In this document: piece by piece, positions 60,770-64,000 of the stretch
Numbering within the stretch: the first letter of the stretch is position 1
How the letters are laid out: each line of letters begins with the position of its first letter
Assembly: GCA_008973525.1 (NCBI GenBank)
Contig: WACJ01000079.1
Location: forward strand, 1 to 64,000
Direction: 5' to 3'
Length of the DNA stretch: 64,000 nucleotides
Source of the DNA: Stenopsyche tienmushanensis
Taxonomy: Eukaryota; Arthropoda; Insecta; Trichoptera; Stenopsychidae
Notes under the pieces: generated by a model
Databases searched by the model: none
Told to the model about the DNA's origin: nothing
Seen by the model: only the letters and a program-made list of their open reading frames with translations
Program-made: the position numbers and the translations under genes

Positions 60770-61677
60770 GGGGGGGGGGGGGGGAATAAATTTGGAAGGT
60801 GAACGCTCAAACTGATTGATAGATATCCTACGAAAAAATTCAAATATGAAAGATTTCTTTAAAAAATGAGCACTACCTTTTCCAAAATAGTATTATTGTC
60901 ATCATCCATGTTGTCATTTAAAAAATTATATTGATTTTGAAAATATGCCCGAAGTAACATTAAAGCATCGAGTATTTCATCATTTAATCTGGATCTGATT
61001 TTGGAAGCCAGGCAACTTGCTGCTGAAAATACACGCTCAGCCTCCAAACACTTTGGAGGTATCGTCATCAGATATTTAAATGCTAATTCGAGTTGATGAC
61101 CGCGCGAGCCTCCATTTTCGTATAACACCATCAATGTGACTGATAAAATTCCTTTCTGCTGAGACACGAATTAAAACTCGCCAAACTCCCGATTTCCCGA
61201 CAAATTATTTATTTCCGTCGCAGAAGATGAATATTTATAAACTATTATACTTTGATGTGATCTGTAATTATATTACGGAGGAATACAAAAATTTTGAACC
61301 CCGTATCTATTATATTTCATATCGATATTCCCATTATTAGAGTCGAGGTGTAGTAAATACATCACCGGTAGGGCAAATTTAATATAACAATTTGAAAAAC
61401 ATATATGTACTGTATATATATAATACGTATATATAGATTAGAAAATTACTGCCCCTAGGCGTCGTCTAAGCTCGCCAATTAGTAGTTACGCCACTGTTTC
61501 AAAGCGTCCAGATTTCGGCGAGAATGTCTCGATTTAGTAGCCTTCAACGTGTTGGTGAAGTATACGATTTCTGTTAGATAAAAATTTCAGTCCCAAATTT
61601 TTCGGGACTACGTTTACTAGTCCCGGGATTCATGATCACCTGAAACTGTCCGGGATCCCGTCCCCCCCCCCCCCCCC
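60770..61677 (-). mobile_element. hAT non-autonomous element, copy B, with G-run/C-run edges
   Basis: On the minus strand a ~490-bp non-coding 5' part, starting with CCCGGGA-rich sequence at 61,661, leads into the dimerisation coding fragment (60,859-61,167). The element is bracketed by a run of 15 G (60,770-60,784) and a run of 16 C (61,662-61,677), which are complementary. Copies A and C have no such run at the equivalent right end. The catalytic core of the transposase is absent, so it is an internally deleted derivative. Confidence 0.7.
60859..61167 (-). pseudogene. hAT transposase C-terminal dimerisation fragment
   Basis: A 102-codon frame carrying the hAT C-terminal signature: LAFKYLMTIPPKCLEAERVF, SAAS, then KIRSRLNDEILDALMLLR. 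In hAT proteins the (S/A)ERVFS motif followed by a K.R..L......L..L helix forms the dimer interface. Here A replaces the usual S before ERVFS. The initial ATG is incidental: upstream RNase H-like catalytic domain and BED finger are gone. A decayed version is at 41,905-42,110. Confidence 0.88.
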
Positions 61678-63289
61678 ATTTCCCTAATAAAATCTTCAAT
61701 GGAGATCCCCTATATCCGACATCGGATATGATACATCAAGATAAGGACTTCACAATAATGTTGTCAATTGAGTATTTTGTTTTGTTAGATATAAAACATT
61801 AATTTGTTAGACCTGTTGGCTTAACTCCGGGATTATTTCTGACCCTGGAACTATTTCAACAGGTCTGATAGCATTAATATATCCGATCGAAATTCAACTG
61901 ACAACAATTCTGAAAAAATATTTTTAACACATTCCCGTCGGGTTACGCAAAACATTGTTTTTCGCCTGACCAAACATGCCAATGAATTACATTGATAAAG
62001 ATGCAAAATCGCGTTTACCGATTGTAGACTTAAGACGCTCATAGACGTTATCCGATGAGAATGTGTTAAGAGGATTTTTTAAGACGATTGTTTGATTTGC
62101 TACAATTAGCATACATTTTAAAATAATAATGATTACGCAACTTGCTCATAGATATTTTTGAAATTTAATCATATGTAGAAGAAAATGGTAACACCAAATG
62201 GTTATGGTTTATACATGATTATAATAAGCGTCGTAAATTTAAAAACAATACTTTAATCAAGTCGTCCATTCAGAAAAATAAACTCTTTTCGTTCAGGCGA
62301 ATCGTAAAGTGTCGCAATATTGATTGATTAAGTTCCCCAACAAAACGCTCAGTGATTGCCACTTTTTTCCCCGTCCTGTTCCTATTTGTTTTCCGATCGT
62401 GTAGTCGATTGTATCTATTGAAAATTAATCTATCCTTGTCAAAGTGTCAAATCATTCGGTCATATATCAATGAATCACGTTTCTCGCTTTTAATACCGTT
62501 CCAAAATTGACTTTTTTGACAATGAAACGAATTGCGTGCGACGCAAAAACTTGGACAGTCATCGCTTTATCGGCGGGTGTTTTTTGCCAGTATAGAAATT
62601 GTTCTCTCCGCGAATAATCAAAAACAACAATGCAATTCACAGAAAAGCTATTTTAGCAAGCTTTTATAACGACTAAAAAACCATCGCAACGTTTTTTGCC
62701 GCGTTTTAATAAAAATGGACCTAAAAAAATAAAGTAGGCGAACATTTTCATAATGAACTGAATGGTTTTTTTCAATTGTTTTATGGGAAAGTGCTAAAAA
62801 ATCTTAGAGGAACACTTTTAAGTAAAACGAAGCTTCTCTGAAAAAAGGGCTGAAAAACTGAAAGTAAACTCAGAGGCACCGGTTATATAATAACTTCATT
62901 AGTGCTTTTCTCAAACTAAGACGCTTTCATGATACCGTCACGTTTTATTAAATATTTGTAAAATTTTTGCTCAATTTAAATTTTTAAAAAAATTAAATAT
63001 TGTTTAATCGCATATACAAACAATATATATCCATTTAGTTAAAGCTTAAACTATCCCCAGTGATGTTGATCCATCACATTTGACATCTGCCAATTACAAT
63101 TTACCTTTGGGAGTACCTGACACTATGATCTTATTTTCAGGATATAACATAATTTTAAAATTTATACATCCAAATATACTTTAATGGATCTTGTATTTAC
63201 AGTTTAATTTATTTAAGAAATTATAAAAATAATATATTTTTTTAAGAAATATAAAAACTTCGTGAATTCTATCGGTGCTTGCGAGTATG
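61678..63289. other. AT-rich intergenic DNA
   Basis: The frame at 61,851-62,042 (-) is unassigned. No repeat or RNA gene seen. Confidence 0.45.
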
Positions 63290-63840
63290 GAGTCCAATCC
63301 CGGGATCCCGGACAGTTTTAGGTACTCATGAATCCCGGGATTAATAAACGTTATCCCGAAAAAATCGGGATTGAAAATTTTATCTAATTGAAATCATACA
63401 CCTCACCAACACGTTGAAGGCTACTAAATCGAGATATTCTCGCCGAAATCTGGACGCTTGGAAACAGTGGCATAACTACTAATTGGCGAGCTTAGACGAC
63501 GCCTAAGGCAGTAATTTTTCTAATCTATGTATACATAAATATACAGTACATATATGTTTTTCAAATTGTCAAATTAACATTTCCCTACCGGTGATGTATT
63601 TACTACACCTCGACTCTAATAATGGGAATATCGATATGAAATATAATAGATACGGGGTTCATTTTTTTGGTATTCCTCCGTAATATAATTACGAATCACT
63701 TCATAATATTATAATATATAAGTATTCATCTACAGCGATGAAAATAAATAATTTGTCGGGAAATCGGGAATTTTGCGAGTTTTAGTCCGTGTCTCAGCAG
63801 AAAGAAATTTTATCAGTCACATTGATGGTATTATAGGAAA
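63290..63840 (+). mobile_element. hAT non-autonomous element, copy C (opposite strand)
   Basis: Inverse of the 5' part of copies A and B: starts GTCCAATCCCGGGATCCCGG, then CATGAATCCCGGGATTAATA, and continues to GTCTCAGCAGAAAGAAATTT and CATTGATGGTATTATAGG, where similarity stops abruptly at 63,840, just inside the coding fragment. It is thus 3'-truncated. Confidence 0.7.
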
Positions 63841-64000
63841 ATATAAAATGTATTTTTATATTTTCTTAAATAAATAAAATTCTTTCGCCTTCAAATTATT
63901 GTTGACATTGTTGCATAAATCTTGCTGAATTTGCCGAATGGCGTTTAATATGTTGACTTTGAGGGCACCAATTGTTTGCTGTTTATACGCTTAGATCTTC
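63841..64000. other. Window end, AT-rich, nothing seen
   Basis: Short AT-rich tail without recognisable features. Confidence 0.6.

Noticed and set aside
1..64000. CRISPR array, operon, ribosome binding sites or phage genes
   Set aside because: No regularly spaced repeats and no prokaryotic gene organisation; the transposon content is eukaryotic.

Overview
The window looks like non-coding, repeat-bearing nuclear DNA of an arthropod, most likely an insect. It is strongly AT-rich, has no bacterial gene density and no operon-like spacing, and carries relics of transposon families typical of insects: an R1-clade non-LTR retrotransposon, three mariner/Tc1-type relics, pogo/Tigger-like elements, hAT, and elements with TTAA target sites. 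The species cannot be named from the sequence. I found no intact host gene, no canonical tRNA or rRNA gene, and no CRISPR array. No long reading frame can be assigned to a known host protein. The longest one (168 codons at 58,557-59,063) is antisense to the R1 relic.

Layout. 1-4,100: AT-rich DNA with an unusual GC-rich, hairpin-dense island (262-896) and one copy of a ~410-bp repeat (2,525-2,938) whose inverted partner lies at 52,067-52,474. 4,125-7,161: a pogo/Tigger relic, then a mariner relic interrupted by a 242-bp TTAA-flanked miniature element. 7.2-16.3 kb: no recognisable gene or element. 16.36-18.15 kb: a deleted mariner-type element with ~83-bp inverted ends, followed by two interleaved repeat families, here called A (~115 bp, usually head-to-tail dimers) and B (~110-185 bp, GC-rich, short and long forms). 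26-34.4 kb: a two-copy repeat, two pogo-like non-autonomous elements, a clean 172-bp MITE and a tRNA-like SINE head. 35.8-36.9 kb: a 1,080-bp element with TTAA-like flanks and a decayed Mutator/Kolobok-type transposase. 41.9-48.3 kb: a hAT fragment, a lone Tc1/mariner end, an A/B composite whose B arms form a foldback, and a 153-bp MITE. 50-55.8 kb: two more A dimers, SINE-like heads and a third mariner relic. 58.4-59.8 kb: the 5'-truncated R1 relic. 60.8-63.8 kb: two more hAT copies, one bracketed by a G run and a C run.

Function. Every coding trace I recognise is a broken transposable-element protein, so the window reads as an intergenic or intronic desert built by successive insertions. 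Several less AT-rich stretches (about 13.9-15.2, 24.9-25.5, 30.0-30.4, 38.5-38.7, 41.0-41.7, 44.6-45.0, 48.9-49.5, 52.8-53.5, 60.0-60.4 kb) could hold regulatory DNA or exons, but nothing in the sequence alone proves it. I found no convincing new multi-gene system. The most unusual signals are the structured island at 262-896, the recurring A/B composites and the TTAA-flanked 35,845-36,924 element.
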